Source of the DNA: Corynebacterium resistens DSM 45100
GTDB lineage: Bacteria > Actinomycetota > Actinomycetes > Mycobacteriales > Mycobacteriaceae
Reading direction: 5' to 3'
DNA: 64,000 nucleotides
Assembly (NCBI RefSeq): GCF_000177535.2
Contig: NC_015673.1
Coordinates: 434,001-498,000, forward strand
The translations under genes and the position numbers were made by a program. The notes under the pieces are model-generated. The model had not been told where the DNA came from and made no database searches. It was given only the letters and a program-made list of their open reading frames with translations. Shown here piece after piece: positions 35,951-45,209 of this stretch; position 1 is the first letter of the stretch, and every line of letters starts with the position of its first letter.

Positions 35951-37849
35951 CTACACCAAACCGGCGTACTCAAGGAGCTTCTTCGCAGCCTTGGCATCCT
36001 TCACACCGAAAACTTGAATGTAAATCTGATCGTCAATATTTACGTATTCGGCCTGGAACCTCTCTCCGCCGTCATTTCGTACGCCATATGCTTGAGGCTT
36101 GCCGTTTTCGAACGACGCCTCCTCGTACTGATTGATCCGGTCGCGAATGAAAGCACGCTTGCTCTTGGCTTCACTCTCTGAAACGGAGATATTCAGGTAG
36201 GGATAGGAACCAGTCGGGCTGACATCGAAGAACTTCGCCGCATCGTCATTCTCCTTATCAATGTCGCATCGTGCGCTCTCGCTATTGCTTGAAATACCGC
36301 TGCTGCACTTTGAAACCAGCCCCTTTAGTTTCTCCGGGAGTTTGGCAATAGCGCGGTCCCGACCGCTGGTTGCGGATTCCGTGCTTGTGGCAGGCTCGGT
36401 TGAGCTGGCGGATTCCGATTGGCTCAGATTCTGGGACGGCCGGCTGGATCCGCCGGCGTTGACAGTTTCTTCACCGTTTTTACCGAAGACGGCGATGCCT
36501 CCTCCCACTAAAGCGAGAACTGCAACACCGGCGATTGCGAACATCGGCCATTTCTTTTTGGATGACGAATCCGCATCGAACTGCGATTGCGCTACAGAAC
36601 TGGCGCCATAAGGTGATTGAGGGGCTTGCCCGCCCATCTGTTGTGGAGCTGCAGAAGTAGCGGGGTTGGGTCCGCCTTGGAAAGGGTTTGCGCCATAAGC
36701 GTTTGTTGCCGGTGCTTGTGTTGGGGCAGGACCGAAGCCCGTATTTTGCGTGGTGATGTTGCTGATCACGGGCATTACCGCACTTAGAGCGCCCTGCACC
36801 ACCACCGTCTTAGGGTTATCGAGTGTTGCAACCGGGCCGAGGGTTTTGAGGGCCTCTTGGACGGTGGGGATACGGGAAGAACCGCCCGTGAGGTAGAGAG
36901 CTTTAATTCCGTCAGGGCTATTGACCCCTGCTTCCTGAAGAGTCGACCTAGTAAGGTTCACCGCCTTATTGATATGGGGAGCGATGATCGATTCCAGCTC
37001 TTCCCGAGTGATTTGAATGCGGTGGTTCTCGCCAGCAGCTTGGAAGTTGATTGTCGCCGTAGCAGCCTCACTGAGCAGTTCCTTAGCCCGGCGAATTGCA
37101 TCTTCCATGGCGTGGCGTTCGGAAATCGGCGCGGATTGGCGAAGGTAGGAGGCCAGCTCAGGATCTTGTTCCTCAAGCTGGGAATCTACCCAGCGGCGAA
37201 CTAAAGCATCGAAAGTTTTGCCGCCAAGGTTGTTATCGCCACGGGCAGCGATCACAGAAAACGAGCCGCCACTTTGCGCCTCCAGAACTGCAATGTCCAA
37301 CGTGCCGCCACCGAAATCGAAAACGGCAATCTTATCGCCGGGTTTCAGCTGCTCTGCCTGCGAGTAATAATGTGCAGCGGCTTGGGGCTCTGAGATCGTC
37401 TTGATCTTGTCCATCGATAGCCCCAAGTCCGAGGCCGCTTCGAGGAGGACATTAATTTCCTCTTCCGACCATGCCTCGGGGTGGGTTAGCACCAACTCTT
37501 GAGGAGGAACTCCACCGTGTTCGCGGCTGGCGCGATCTACCACGCTTTTTAGAACTGCCGCGATTGGCATCGAACTGGGTACATCGCAGCCATTGATGTG
37601 GAACACGTGCTGCGGAACCAAACGTTTGGGGGAGGAGATGAAGCCAGCTGGGTTGCTTACCGCTCGGTTAAAGGCGACCTCACCCACCTCAATCGTTTTT
37701 TCATCTTCGAGGAAAACAGAAGATGTCATCGTCGATTGACTGTGGCTCAGGTTCACCACCTCAACATTGCCCTTGACTGGGTTAGTGTGGGCAGCAGCGG
37801 TGTTGGAAGTACCGAAGTCGATACCGAGGGTCCACGCTTTGTTATCCAT
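35951..37849 (-). CDS. Membrane-tethered Hsp70-like protein
   Basis: 632 residues. Residues 1-365 are an Hsp70/DnaK ATPase domain: IDFGTSNT (phosphate 1), VFDFGGGTLD (phosphate 2), TGGSSRIP (adenosine). The usual substrate-binding domain is absent. Instead come a Pro/Gln/Asn-rich linker (370-430), a membrane helix (about 434-456, flanked by KKK), a Ser/Thr-rich extracellular stalk (465-497) and a 130-residue outer domain with two cysteines (515, 528). ATP use inside could therefore be coupled to a domain outside. It follows the peptidase gene by 57 bp with AGGAG before the ATG, so both probably share promoter P2. Function unproven. Confidence 0.85.
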   Translation of the reverse strand: MDNKAWTLGIDFGTSNTAAAHTNPVKGNVEVVNLSHSQSTMTSSVFLEDEKTIEVGEVAFNRAVSNPAGFISSPKRLVPQHVFHINGCDVPSSMPIAAVLKSVVDRASREHGGVPPQELVLTHPEAWSEEEINVLLEAASDLGLSMDKIKTISEPQAAAHYYSQAEQLKPGDKIAVFDFGGGTLDIAVLEAQSGGSFSVIAARGDNNLGGKTFDALVRRWVDSQLEEQDPELASYLRQSAPISERHAMEDAIRRAKELLSEAATATINFQAAGENHRIQITREELESIIAPHINKAVNLTRSTLQEAGVNSPDGIKALYLTGGSSRIPTVQEALKTLGPVATLDNPKTVVVQGALSAVMPVISNITTQNTGFGPAPTQAPATNAYGANPFQGGPNPATSAAPQQMGGQAPQSPYGASSVAQSQFDADSSSKKKWPMFAIAGVAVLALVGGGIAVFGKNGEETVNAGGSSRPSQNLSQSESASSTEPATSTESATSGRDRAIAKLPEKLKGLVSKCSSGISSNSESARCDIDKENDDAAKFFDVSPTGSYPYLNISVSESEAKSKRAFIRDRINQYEEASFENGKPQAYGVRNDGGERFQAEYVNIDDQIYIQVFGVKDAKAAKKLLEYAGLV

Positions 37850-37906
37850 CTCTTACTCCTAAACTCTTAGTCTCGTTGTGGTTGGCGCATCGAAATCCGG
37901 ATGCTC

Positions 37907-39463
37907 TTAAACCTTGTCGCGACCAGTTGCGTTAACAATTGTGTAGTCGCCACCCTTAGGCTGCAGGTTCGGATCCTTGAGCTCATCGCTGACACCATTC
38001 GTGGAGATCATCGAGTAGTCAGAATCCTGCCACGCGTTTTGGAAGGTCTTTAAGTCCACTTTTACGGCATTACCGTCCGGTAATCCTGGATCCGCGAGTG
38101 TCACGGTTCCGGTATTCGTATCAATTTCGGTCACCACAAGGAAGTGGTTGGGCATATTGTTTGCATGGTCGGCTTGCCCTGCCTGCTCCGGGTGAAGTTG
38201 ATCCCAGATTTCGTGGGCGTCAACAAAAGCAATAACGCCTCGGCCTTCGTCCAACTTGGTGGCAAGATCACCCATTGGATCGGAAGTGTTAGCGTTCTCC
38301 GTCGTGGTTTCCACACCGTTGGCCTTCAGCAACTGAGCGAGCTGCGGCATGGTGGTTCCGTCCTCGTAGGAATTGTCAATCCCCAGGTCAAGGCCTTGTT
38401 TAACCAATGTGTTTGGGTCGAAGATATTGGCACCGAAGAATTGGTTGAGGATGAATGATGCCGAAGTCGGACCACAATACATTGTCTCGCCCTGCCAGTA
38501 CCAGTCGTCTTGCCAGGCTTGTTGATTGCCGTGAACGCCATCATCCGCGGGTTGGCTTGGTGGTTCGTGCTCAGCGGGAGGCTTGTTATGCTCTTCGGGG
38601 CGCTCGGTTGGTTCCTTGTGGTCGTCAGCGGACGGTTTTTCTTGTTCTGGTTTGTGGTCGTCAGCCGACGGTTTGTCGTGCTCTGTCTTCTGGTTCGTGT
38701 CCGTGTGCGGCTTGTGGTCGTCAGCCGACGGTTTATCGTGCTCTGCCTTCTGGTCCGTGTGCGGCTTGTGGTGTTCTGACTTGTGGTCGTCAGCAGGTGC
38801 GGCGGGGCGGTCATTTGGTGCCTGGTTCTCGTTCGACGCCGGCTCGTCGGCATCATCCAATGAAGGTTCATCGGAGGTATCCCACGACGGCTTTGCGGGA
38901 GCATTCGCCTCATCTCGTGCTGACTCGGATGGGCTAATTGAATCGTCCCACCGAGGGGCGGAGTGATCTTCGGAGTGATCCCACGCGGGCTTCGTTGGGT
39001 TCGAGTGTTCCGTGGCGGAGTCATGAAGAGCTGGTTCCATTGATCCGTTGCGACTGTCAGATTCGTCCCGTGCAGGTTTGGCGTGGTCGCCGGAATCATC
39101 CCACGCTGGGCGGTAGGGGGCTGCCGGGGAATCATTGGCTGGGGAGCTATTGGCCGGGGGTGTATGGTCCGCTGAGTCGTCCCAAGCAGGTTTGGAGGGA
39201 TCGAACGAGTCGGAGCTAGAGTCGGAAAGCTCTGGCTCAGAGGGGATCACCGGATGATTCTGTGCTGCATCCTTCGTCGAGATGCCATCTTCAGGGAGGA
39301 AAGGATCCATCATGCTGTCGTCATTCAGCGACTGGTTGAGATGGTTGTGCGTGGATGCATAATCGGGTGTTTCCGCATCCTCCACGGGAAGCTCTAGATC
39401 CGGCAACTGATCCAACAAAGAATCAAGGTCGTTCGAATCGTGGAACGTGTTCGGGTCAGACAT
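37907..39463 (-). CDS. C39-like cysteine peptidase with long acidic repeat tail
   Basis: 518 residues. Residues 1-310 are low complexity: repeats around KPAWDDSxDH (about 91-200) and EHDKPSADDHKP (about 228-285). From 315 a compact domain begins WYWQGETMYCGPTSASF, with Cys330, His440 (PNHFLVV) and Asp458 (TLADPG) in the order Gln-Cys-His-Asp of papain-like C39 peptidases, the family that trims bacteriocin leaders and some secreted proteins. No signal peptide is visible, so substrate and location are open. Upstream is ECF-type promoter P2; the membrane Hsp70 gene follows. Confidence 0.82.
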   Translation of the reverse strand: MSDPNTFHDSNDLDSLLDQLPDLELPVEDAETPDYASTHNHLNQSLNDDSMMDPFLPEDGISTKDAAQNHPVIPSEPELSDSSSDSFDPSKPAWDDSADHTPPANSSPANDSPAAPYRPAWDDSGDHAKPARDESDSRNGSMEPALHDSATEHSNPTKPAWDHSEDHSAPRWDDSISPSESARDEANAPAKPSWDTSDEPSLDDADEPASNENQAPNDRPAAPADDHKSEHHKPHTDQKAEHDKPSADDHKPHTDTNQKTEHDKPSADDHKPEQEKPSADDHKEPTERPEEHNKPPAEHEPPSQPADDGVHGNQQAWQDDWYWQGETMYCGPTSASFILNQFFGANIFDPNTLVKQGLDLGIDNSYEDGTTMPQLAQLLKANGVETTTENANTSDPMGDLATKLDEGRGVIAFVDAHEIWDQLHPEQAGQADHANNMPNHFLVVTEIDTNTGTVTLADPGLPDGNAVKVDLKTFQNAWQDSDYSMISTNGVSDELKDPNLQPKGGDYTIVNATGRDKV

Positions 39464-39591
39464 TGTGGGTTCCTTCGCAGAGTTTTTCGAAAGTGCCGGG
39501 ATCGTGACGTCGCTGGCCTAGTTGCTTATGGGGGAGGGGCATGGTCACCGGAAGTGCTTCCAAGTCCTCACGCTTTTGGGTTCACGCGTTG

Positions 39592-39619
39592 GACGGACAT
39601 GAAAGCGCAAAAGGTTACA
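39592..39619 (-). promoter_or_regulatory. ECF-type promoter P2 (C39-like peptidase and Hsp70 genes)
   Basis: Minus strand: TGTAACCTTTT from 39619, 18 bp between TGTAAC and CGTC, then CGTCCAA from 39595. The leader would be about 120 nt. Confidence 0.7.
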
Positions 39620-39682
39620 GACTTAATTTCTGTGATGCAGGTTTTACCCGGCGCTGGATAGTGCAGGTCTAACAGGGGAAGG

Positions 39683-41257
39683 CTACTTTTCTTCAGCCGC
39701 TGCACCAGCTCCAGCGGAAGGCTTGTCGGAAGTGCTATCCCCAGATTCACTGTCCTCGGGGCGCCCCGCGGGATTCGAATTTTTGTTGTCCTCCGAAGTG
39801 TCCTTCTTATTGGGATCCACGGATTCGGCGGAAGGCGGTACTGATCCTTCAGGGTTCTTCTTAGCGTTTTCGAAAATCAAGTACTGTGCTGCCATCTTCT
39901 GGGATAGCAGTTTCTTGGCATCTTCGACGGTCCGCGGGTTGAACTTGTCCTTATCCGAATCCGCTGATTTTTTATCCCCATTGGGGTCCACAGAAGAATC
40001 GACATTCGGCTTGTTAACGAATCCTTGACTGCCGAGCGCGACTTTGTCTTCGTAAACCATCACGCACTCCACGCCACCACCGGAAGGCAAGCTCATCTCA
40101 AAGCAAGATGTGTTCGGCAGCTTTTGTGGCTCGTCGTACTTAGACGCATCTTCAAGATCTACAGCAGTGGAGACATAGGCATTCTGGAAAGTCTTTGCGG
40201 ACTCTTCGCCTTGAGCTTGTGCTACTGAGGTTTGCCAGTTGCCGATGTATTCGATTCCGGAGAGATCGAAAGCCTTCATGGCTACATCGGGGCGGGTTTG
40301 TGTGCTGGCGTATCCGCGGGCTTTACGCTCACCCATGATCTGAGGTGCATTGCCACCAACAGGGGTAGTCACTGCGTAACGAAGCAGACCCCGCTTGTCG
40401 GTTGGTGTCCAGCCCTTGAGCTTGCCGAAACCGGCCTTAGTTTTGTGAGTAGGAATCGTATCGAGCAGCGGAATCTGTTTGCGCAGATAGTCGGTGGCGA
40501 TCCGCTTAGTCTTTTCGAATTCCTTCGGGCTGCCCTGCCCCCAGGTGTAGACCACGAATTCATTGTGGGTTGTGTATGTCTGCAGGCTTGCTTTTTCCTT
40601 GCGACCAGTTGATGAACCCTCGTCCTTGCCCTTAGAAGCCAAGGTGTTTGGGCGATCCTTGAAAGGAAGGTCTGTGTCCACCAATTTAGGATCGATGAGC
40701 TTTGGATCCTTGGCGATGTCCTTCTGAGAAGCGAAAACAGATCCTTGAGTGATGCTGATCTGGTGGAGTTTCTCTGCTACGGCTTTGGCAGTCTTTGCTG
40801 AATCAAAGCGGATGATCGCGCTGATGAACTGCCGATCTTTCTTCTCGTTCTCAGAGGTGTGGTAGTGACCCGACTGGATAGTAGCCTTCATGTCATCGAG
40901 GGCAGACCGGTAGTTGGTTCCCAAGAGGGTGGTGAGGTAGGAAGTGCCATAAATGTGTCGGCTGCCCCTGCTGTGGACGAGGGATGGGTCGATTTCGTAG
41001 CCCAGCAAGTTGGCATCGGCGATCACATTGCTTTCAACGGCGTTACCTCCTTCGAGAGAGGTCATGTTCTTGAAAGGCTTGCGGTATTCAGGGAAATACG
41101 GGCCGTGATCGTACTTTGGCTTTTCTGCAGCCGCCTTGCCAGCTGGTTCAGATGAAGGTGCCGGAGCCTGCGCTGGCTCGTTTTGTTTTTCAGATCCACA
41201 TGCCACCAGCAAGCAACTTGCGGCCAACGTAGCGGTTGCGATCTTGAAAGTCTTCAT
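39683..41257 (-). CDS. Lipoprotein of unknown function, first of a paralogous pair
   Basis: 524 residues with a lipoprotein signal peptide and lipobox LLVACG. The body is shared with the next gene: MTSLEGGNAVESNVIAD, LLGYEIDPSL, PTHKTKAGFGKLKGW, GLLRYAVTTPVG, PSGGGVECVMVYED and LSQKMAAQYLIFENAKKNP. The C-terminal 60 residues are acidic and disordered. I cannot name the family; proteins with a similar layout occur near iniBAC-type loci in actinobacteria as far as I recall. It has its own ECF-type promoter (P3). Confidence 0.8.
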   Translation of the reverse strand: MKTFKIATATLAASCLLVACGSEKQNEPAQAPAPSSEPAGKAAAEKPKYDHGPYFPEYRKPFKNMTSLEGGNAVESNVIADANLLGYEIDPSLVHSRGSRHIYGTSYLTTLLGTNYRSALDDMKATIQSGHYHTSENEKKDRQFISAIIRFDSAKTAKAVAEKLHQISITQGSVFASQKDIAKDPKLIDPKLVDTDLPFKDRPNTLASKGKDEGSSTGRKEKASLQTYTTHNEFVVYTWGQGSPKEFEKTKRIATDYLRKQIPLLDTIPTHKTKAGFGKLKGWTPTDKRGLLRYAVTTPVGGNAPQIMGERKARGYASTQTRPDVAMKAFDLSGIEYIGNWQTSVAQAQGEESAKTFQNAYVSTAVDLEDASKYDEPQKLPNTSCFEMSLPSGGGVECVMVYEDKVALGSQGFVNKPNVDSSVDPNGDKKSADSDKDKFNPRTVEDAKKLLSQKMAAQYLIFENAKKNPEGSVPPSAESVDPNKKDTSEDNKNSNPAGRPEDSESGDSTSDKPSAGAGAAAEEK

Positions 41258-41335
41258 GTGGGTTGCCTTTCTAAGCAGTAGGGAAGAACCTTTTGATTTG
41301 ATTCACGCCCCAAGATTTCAGCGGGCTGTTACTTG

Positions 41336-41362
41336 GATGTGAGCGAAGGCGAAAAGGTTACA
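41336..41362 (-). promoter_or_regulatory. ECF-type promoter P3 (first lipoprotein gene)
   Basis: Minus strand: TGTAACCTTTTCG from 41362, 17 bp between TGTAAC and CATC, then CATCCAAGTA from 41339. Nearly identical in both boxes to P4. Confidence 0.7.
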
Positions 41363-41403
41363 CACGACATTTTGTAAAGGAGATTTTAGAGGGGGACAGT
41401 CTT

Positions 41404-42852
41404 TTAGCGGGGCTTAACGGATTGCAGGGACGGGGGAACTGAACCCTTTGGATTCTTCTTTGCGTCCTCGAAAATTTTGTATTGTGCCGCCATCTTCTGA
41501 GAAAGAAGTTTCTGGGCAGCTTCAAGGCTTTCTGGCGCATACTTATCCTGATCCTTGTGCTCAGAATCAGACTTGGTAACAGAGGTTTCAGAACCATCCC
41601 GATCTAGAGGAAGGGAATATCCTTGTACACCTTTGGCAATCATGTCTCCGTAGACCATGACACATTCAACCCCGCCACCGGATGAGGAATCTTGCTTCAT
41701 GCATTTCGTATTTGGAAGCTGTTGGGGTTCGTCATACTTTTCGAAATCTTGGGTATCGACAGCCTTTGAGATGTATGCGTTCTGATAGGTCTTGGCAGAA
41801 TCCTCACCGGAGGCCTTTCCAATCGTGGTTTCCCAAGAGGCAACATGTTCAATGCCCGAGAGTTCCAGAATTTTCATATTCCCGTCAGGTCGCATGTGGG
41901 TACCGGCGTAAGCGCGTGCAGAATGAGTCCCTACATCTTGGGGAGCAGGCGCTCCGACTGGGGTGGTGACTGCGTAGCGCAGCAGACCATGTTTATCTGT
42001 GGGGGCCCAATTCTTTAACTTTCCATAGCCAGCAGCGGTCTTATGCGTAGGAATTGAGTCCAAAAGTGGAACTTGCTTCTTGAGGAAAGCTATGGCCTGT
42101 GCGCGGGTTTTTCCGAAAGCCTTGGGGTTTCCATTGCCACGGGTATAAATCATGAATTCGTTGTGTGTCGTGAACGTTTCCATCGCAGTGGAATCGGTGC
42201 TTTTCTCGAGGTTACGACTCTTTGCCTTTGAAGCTCGCGTGTTCGGAACCTCCTTTACCGGAACATCTTCAGCGATTCTTTCGCGGTCGAGCTTTTTAGG
42301 ATCCTTAGCGATCTCCTTGTGGTCTGAAAGCTGTGGGCCCTGGGTCACGCTGAGCTCATAAAGTTTGTTGGCCATCTTTTGAGCGGATTTCGCTGAGTCG
42401 AGCCGCACGATCGTACTGAGGAACTCTGTTTCTCTATCTTGTGATTGGGAAACGAGGTAATGGCCACCTTGAATTGGAGGATTCATTTCTTCCAAGGTGG
42501 ACATATAGTTCGAGAGTAAGAATTCTCCGAACCCGTTGTGGGTATAGACATTCGCACTCCTTCTTCCATCCTTCAATACTGGATTGAACTCGTAACCTAG
42601 AAGGTGAACATCCGCGATTACGTTGCTTTCAATAGCTTTACCACCTTCTAAGGAAGTCATGTCGCGGTAAGGCACACGATATTTAGGAAAATAGTCTCCG
42701 GTATCGTACTGCACCTGTTGGCTAGCGGCCTTGCCTGCCGGTTCCGAAGATTGGGGCATGGTTTCTGCCGGTTCATTTGACTTATCTGTGCCGCAAGCTA
42801 CAAGGGCACATCCAGCTGTGAGTACCACAGCCGCGATCTTGAGGGATTTCAT
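41404..42852 (-). CDS. Lipoprotein of unknown function, second of a paralogous pair
   Basis: 482 residues, lipobox ALVACG. Colinear with the lipoprotein gene at 39683 through nearly its whole length (MTSLEGGKAIESNVIAD, LLGYEFNPVL, PTHKTAAGYGKLKNW, GLLRYAVTTPVG, LSQKMAAQYKIFEDAKKNP), a tandem duplication that has diverged. It lacks the acidic C-terminal extension of its sister. Its own ECF-type promoter is P4. Divergent from the dynamin-like genes across 486 bp. Confidence 0.8.
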   Translation of the reverse strand: MKSLKIAAVVLTAGCALVACGTDKSNEPAETMPQSSEPAGKAASQQVQYDTGDYFPKYRVPYRDMTSLEGGKAIESNVIADVHLLGYEFNPVLKDGRRSANVYTHNGFGEFLLSNYMSTLEEMNPPIQGGHYLVSQSQDRETEFLSTIVRLDSAKSAQKMANKLYELSVTQGPQLSDHKEIAKDPKKLDRERIAEDVPVKEVPNTRASKAKSRNLEKSTDSTAMETFTTHNEFMIYTRGNGNPKAFGKTRAQAIAFLKKQVPLLDSIPTHKTAAGYGKLKNWAPTDKHGLLRYAVTTPVGAPAPQDVGTHSARAYAGTHMRPDGNMKILELSGIEHVASWETTIGKASGEDSAKTYQNAYISKAVDTQDFEKYDEPQQLPNTKCMKQDSSSGGGVECVMVYGDMIAKGVQGYSLPLDRDGSETSVTKSDSEHKDQDKYAPESLEAAQKLLSQKMAAQYKIFEDAKKNPKGSVPPSLQSVKPR

Positions 42853-42967
42853 GTGGGGCCTTTCTAGAATCTTCGAACTCTCGGGCAGCAGTGTCTATCC
42901 CGTGGAGCCAGCGCACGCACAACTAGCGGCCGAGAAAGTGAGCTGGTTCCAAGCGATCTACTACTTG

Positions 42968-42995
42968 GATGGAGAGTGAGATCGAAAAGGTTTCA
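42968..42995 (-). promoter_or_regulatory. ECF-type promoter P4 (second lipoprotein gene)
   Basis: Minus strand: TGAAACCTTTTCG from 42995, 18 bp between TGAAAC and CATC, then CATCCAAGTA from 42971. Confidence 0.68.
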
Positions 42996-43015
42996 CACAA
43001 TCTCGGTGCGGGTCA

Positions 43016-43049
43016 CTTGGACTCGCTACGTGCTTGGACTCGCTACGTG
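43016..43049 (+). repeat. Tandem 17-bp repeat
   Basis: CTTGGACTCGCTACGTG occurs twice without a gap, just upstream of promoter P4 in its direction of transcription. Could be a regulator site or a slippage duplication. Confidence 0.6.
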
Positions 43050-43338
43050 CCGTAGAAGTATTGCTACAGGTCGTGCGGGTTCGATATAGATCACACCGTC
43101 GCGATGCAGGTTAAGTGTATGGCGCGGGGAATGGTTTGGCAGGGCAAAAGCGAATCTTGGATACAACGGTTTTGCCTTGAGCGGTCGGTATTCGCTCGGT
43201 ACGGACAAAGCTCGCGGGCTAAGATGGGCTTTTCGATGAGGCTTCGGCCAGACGCAACGTAGAGGTCGAATATTGTCACAAGAGTAGGGACAATAGGTTC
43301 ACCTGCCACGCAACCAGCTATATGAGGAATGGCTAGTA

Positions 43339-45204
43339 ATGACTAACGGGCAAGTAGCCACGCAACGCCAGCAGGCCGAGGTGCTTTTGCAGTTCCTGAC
43401 AGAAAAAATTCTGGACAGGTACGACAAGAAAAACGTCACCTCGCTGGCCTGGAAGAAGTTTTCAGCTGATGACCAGACCCGAACAGTGGTTATCGTTGGG
43501 GAGGTTTCCCGTGGAAAGTCCGCATTGGCGAATGCGCTGGTAGGTGTCAAAAATGCATCTCCGGTAGGTGTGAACTTCACTACCGCAGTTTCGGTGGGGT
43601 TGGGCCAATCGACTGCAGAAAACCCTGAATGGGATACGGAGTTGTTTTATTCCGATCACTCAGTGCGAATCAGCCACAATGAACTCCCAAGCTATATTGA
43701 CGGTAAAACCCAGGCGCAAAAACTCAAGGAAGGCAAAGATGTTGCTACGAGAGCATTCGTGTCCCTGCCGGCGTCGCAAATGAATTGCCTCGTGATCGAT
43801 ACCCCCGGGGTAGGCGGCCTGGACCCCCAGCATGCCCAATTGGCACAAAGTTCAGCCGAGCAAGCCAGCGTGTTGGTGATGGTGTGTGATGCCTCTACGC
43901 CTATAACGGCACCAGAGATGGAGTTCATTCGTACGGCCGGGCGGCATATGGATAATGTGCTGGTAGCCGTGACAAAAATCGATAAACACCTGCCACGCTA
44001 TGAGCAGATCATGCAGGATAACGAACGCTTGCTGCAGCAACACCTCGGCCGCAAAATTGAAGTCATTGGGGTATCCAGCCTGCTGGCAGTCTACGATGAT
44101 CTGAATCTATCGCCGGCAGACATCCAAAAAGTTAGGCAGGCTTCCGGGATTGAGAACCTGCGCACCGCGATCGCCACCCGCTTTGATTCAGCCCAGAACC
44201 TTCCCGCCATAAATGGTTTGCGCGTGGCCATCGAGGGGCTGAAAGACCTGAAGGCGGAGCTACGGACGAAGTCCAAGGCAACGCAAGATGCGGAAGCGGC
44301 GCTGCCTGAACTGAATAGCCAGTTGGACAAACTGCAGAATTTGAAAAAGGAAATGGAACGCTGGGAGCAGTATCTCGCTAGGGATATCACCCATGCACGC
44401 CAAAAGGCTTTGGATAGTCTTGACGCCGACCTCGAGGCCATCAAACAGAAGTGGACAAATAGGGTCAATAAACAAGGCATGGCAGTGCTGCGAAAGTCTC
44501 CGCAGCATTACACTGCGCTTATGGAAAAGGATTTCCAGGAAGCAGTTCTGAAGGCCATAGGAATCTTCAGCTCTGATCTGGAAAACCGCATCGTCAAGCC
44601 ACGCTTTGAGTCCCCGACGACATGGGATGAGATCGCGGAAGAGATCGCAGTGGCGCTGGGTTCTAAGGAACTGCAAACCACCGAGGTAAAGAAGAAAACC
44701 GATGGCATTTTCGATCCGATGATGCTTCTGATGGGGGCATCGGGTGGCTCGATTATTGGTGCTGCGTTGGCAGGCGTGGTGTCTTTTTCCGGGCTGGGCG
44801 TGATCGCTGGTGTGGGTTGGGTGACATTCAATGTTGGTTTCCGAGCAATGCGCTCAGGAAAACAGAACCTGTTGATGTGGATTCGGGAGACTACTGGTAC
44901 GACGAAGATGTTCACCAGCCGTCTGTTGGAAGCGGCGATTGCGAACGCCCGCCCAGCTATCGTCATCCGTTACCGGGAGCAATTGCGGACTTCTATTGAG
45001 GAAACGCAACAGCAGATTCAAACGGCTAAGAATGCAGCTGCGATGGAACAGAAGACTCGGGAAGCTAATATCGCCCGGTTGAACAAGAATATTGAGATCA
45101 TTGAGAAGAACATCACACGAGGCGAGGCGCTCATCGAAGAGCTGCGAACAGACCGTGGAGGACAATCGGTGACGCCGGCGCAGCCAACGAGGGTGGAGGT
45201 GTAG
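43339..45204 (+). CDS. Dynamin-like GTPase, IniA-type
   Basis: 621 residues. G1 loop GEVSRGKS (54-61), G3 DTPGVGG, G4 TKID. After a long helical region a hydrophobic stretch (MLLMGASGGSIIGAALAG...) would insert into the membrane, and a coiled coil closes the protein. Bacterial dynamin-like proteins remodel or protect membranes; the mycobacterial IniA/IniC pair is induced by cell-wall drugs. AGGA lies 10 nt before the ATG. The second dynamin gene follows after 5 bp, so they are one operon. Confidence 0.87.
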   Translation: MTNGQVATQRQQAEVLLQFLTEKILDRYDKKNVTSLAWKKFSADDQTRTVVIVGEVSRGKSALANALVGVKNASPVGVNFTTAVSVGLGQSTAENPEWDTELFYSDHSVRISHNELPSYIDGKTQAQKLKEGKDVATRAFVSLPASQMNCLVIDTPGVGGLDPQHAQLAQSSAEQASVLVMVCDASTPITAPEMEFIRTAGRHMDNVLVAVTKIDKHLPRYEQIMQDNERLLQQHLGRKIEVIGVSSLLAVYDDLNLSPADIQKVRQASGIENLRTAIATRFDSAQNLPAINGLRVAIEGLKDLKAELRTKSKATQDAEAALPELNSQLDKLQNLKKEMERWEQYLARDITHARQKALDSLDADLEAIKQKWTNRVNKQGMAVLRKSPQHYTALMEKDFQEAVLKAIGIFSSDLENRIVKPRFESPTTWDEIAEEIAVALGSKELQTTEVKKKTDGIFDPMMLLMGASGGSIIGAALAGVVSFSGLGVIAGVGWVTFNVGFRAMRSGKQNLLMWIRETTGTTKMFTSRLLEAAIANARPAIVIRYREQLRTSIEETQQQIQTAKNAAAMEQKTREANIARLNKNIEIIEKNITRGEALIEELRTDRGGQSVTPAQPTRVEV

Positions 45205-45209
45205 CGAAC

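Larger units (their letters stand above)
42853..43338. other. Divergent intergenic region between lipoprotein and dynamin-like genes
   Basis: 486 bp. Contains promoter P4 for the leftward lipoprotein and a tandem 17-bp repeat at 43016-43049. No clear promoter for the rightward dynamin genes was found and no TGTAAC/CRTC pair in that direction. No gene is supported. Confidence 0.6.

Noticed and set aside
38455..39219. Plus-strand open frames opposite the acidic repeat region of the C39-like protein
   Set aside because: Antisense copies of low-complexity repeats; no start signals and no folded-domain character.
33831..43049. Short tandem repeats considered as CRISPR arrays
   Set aside because: Two-copy repeats without spacers; no cas genes anywhere in the window.
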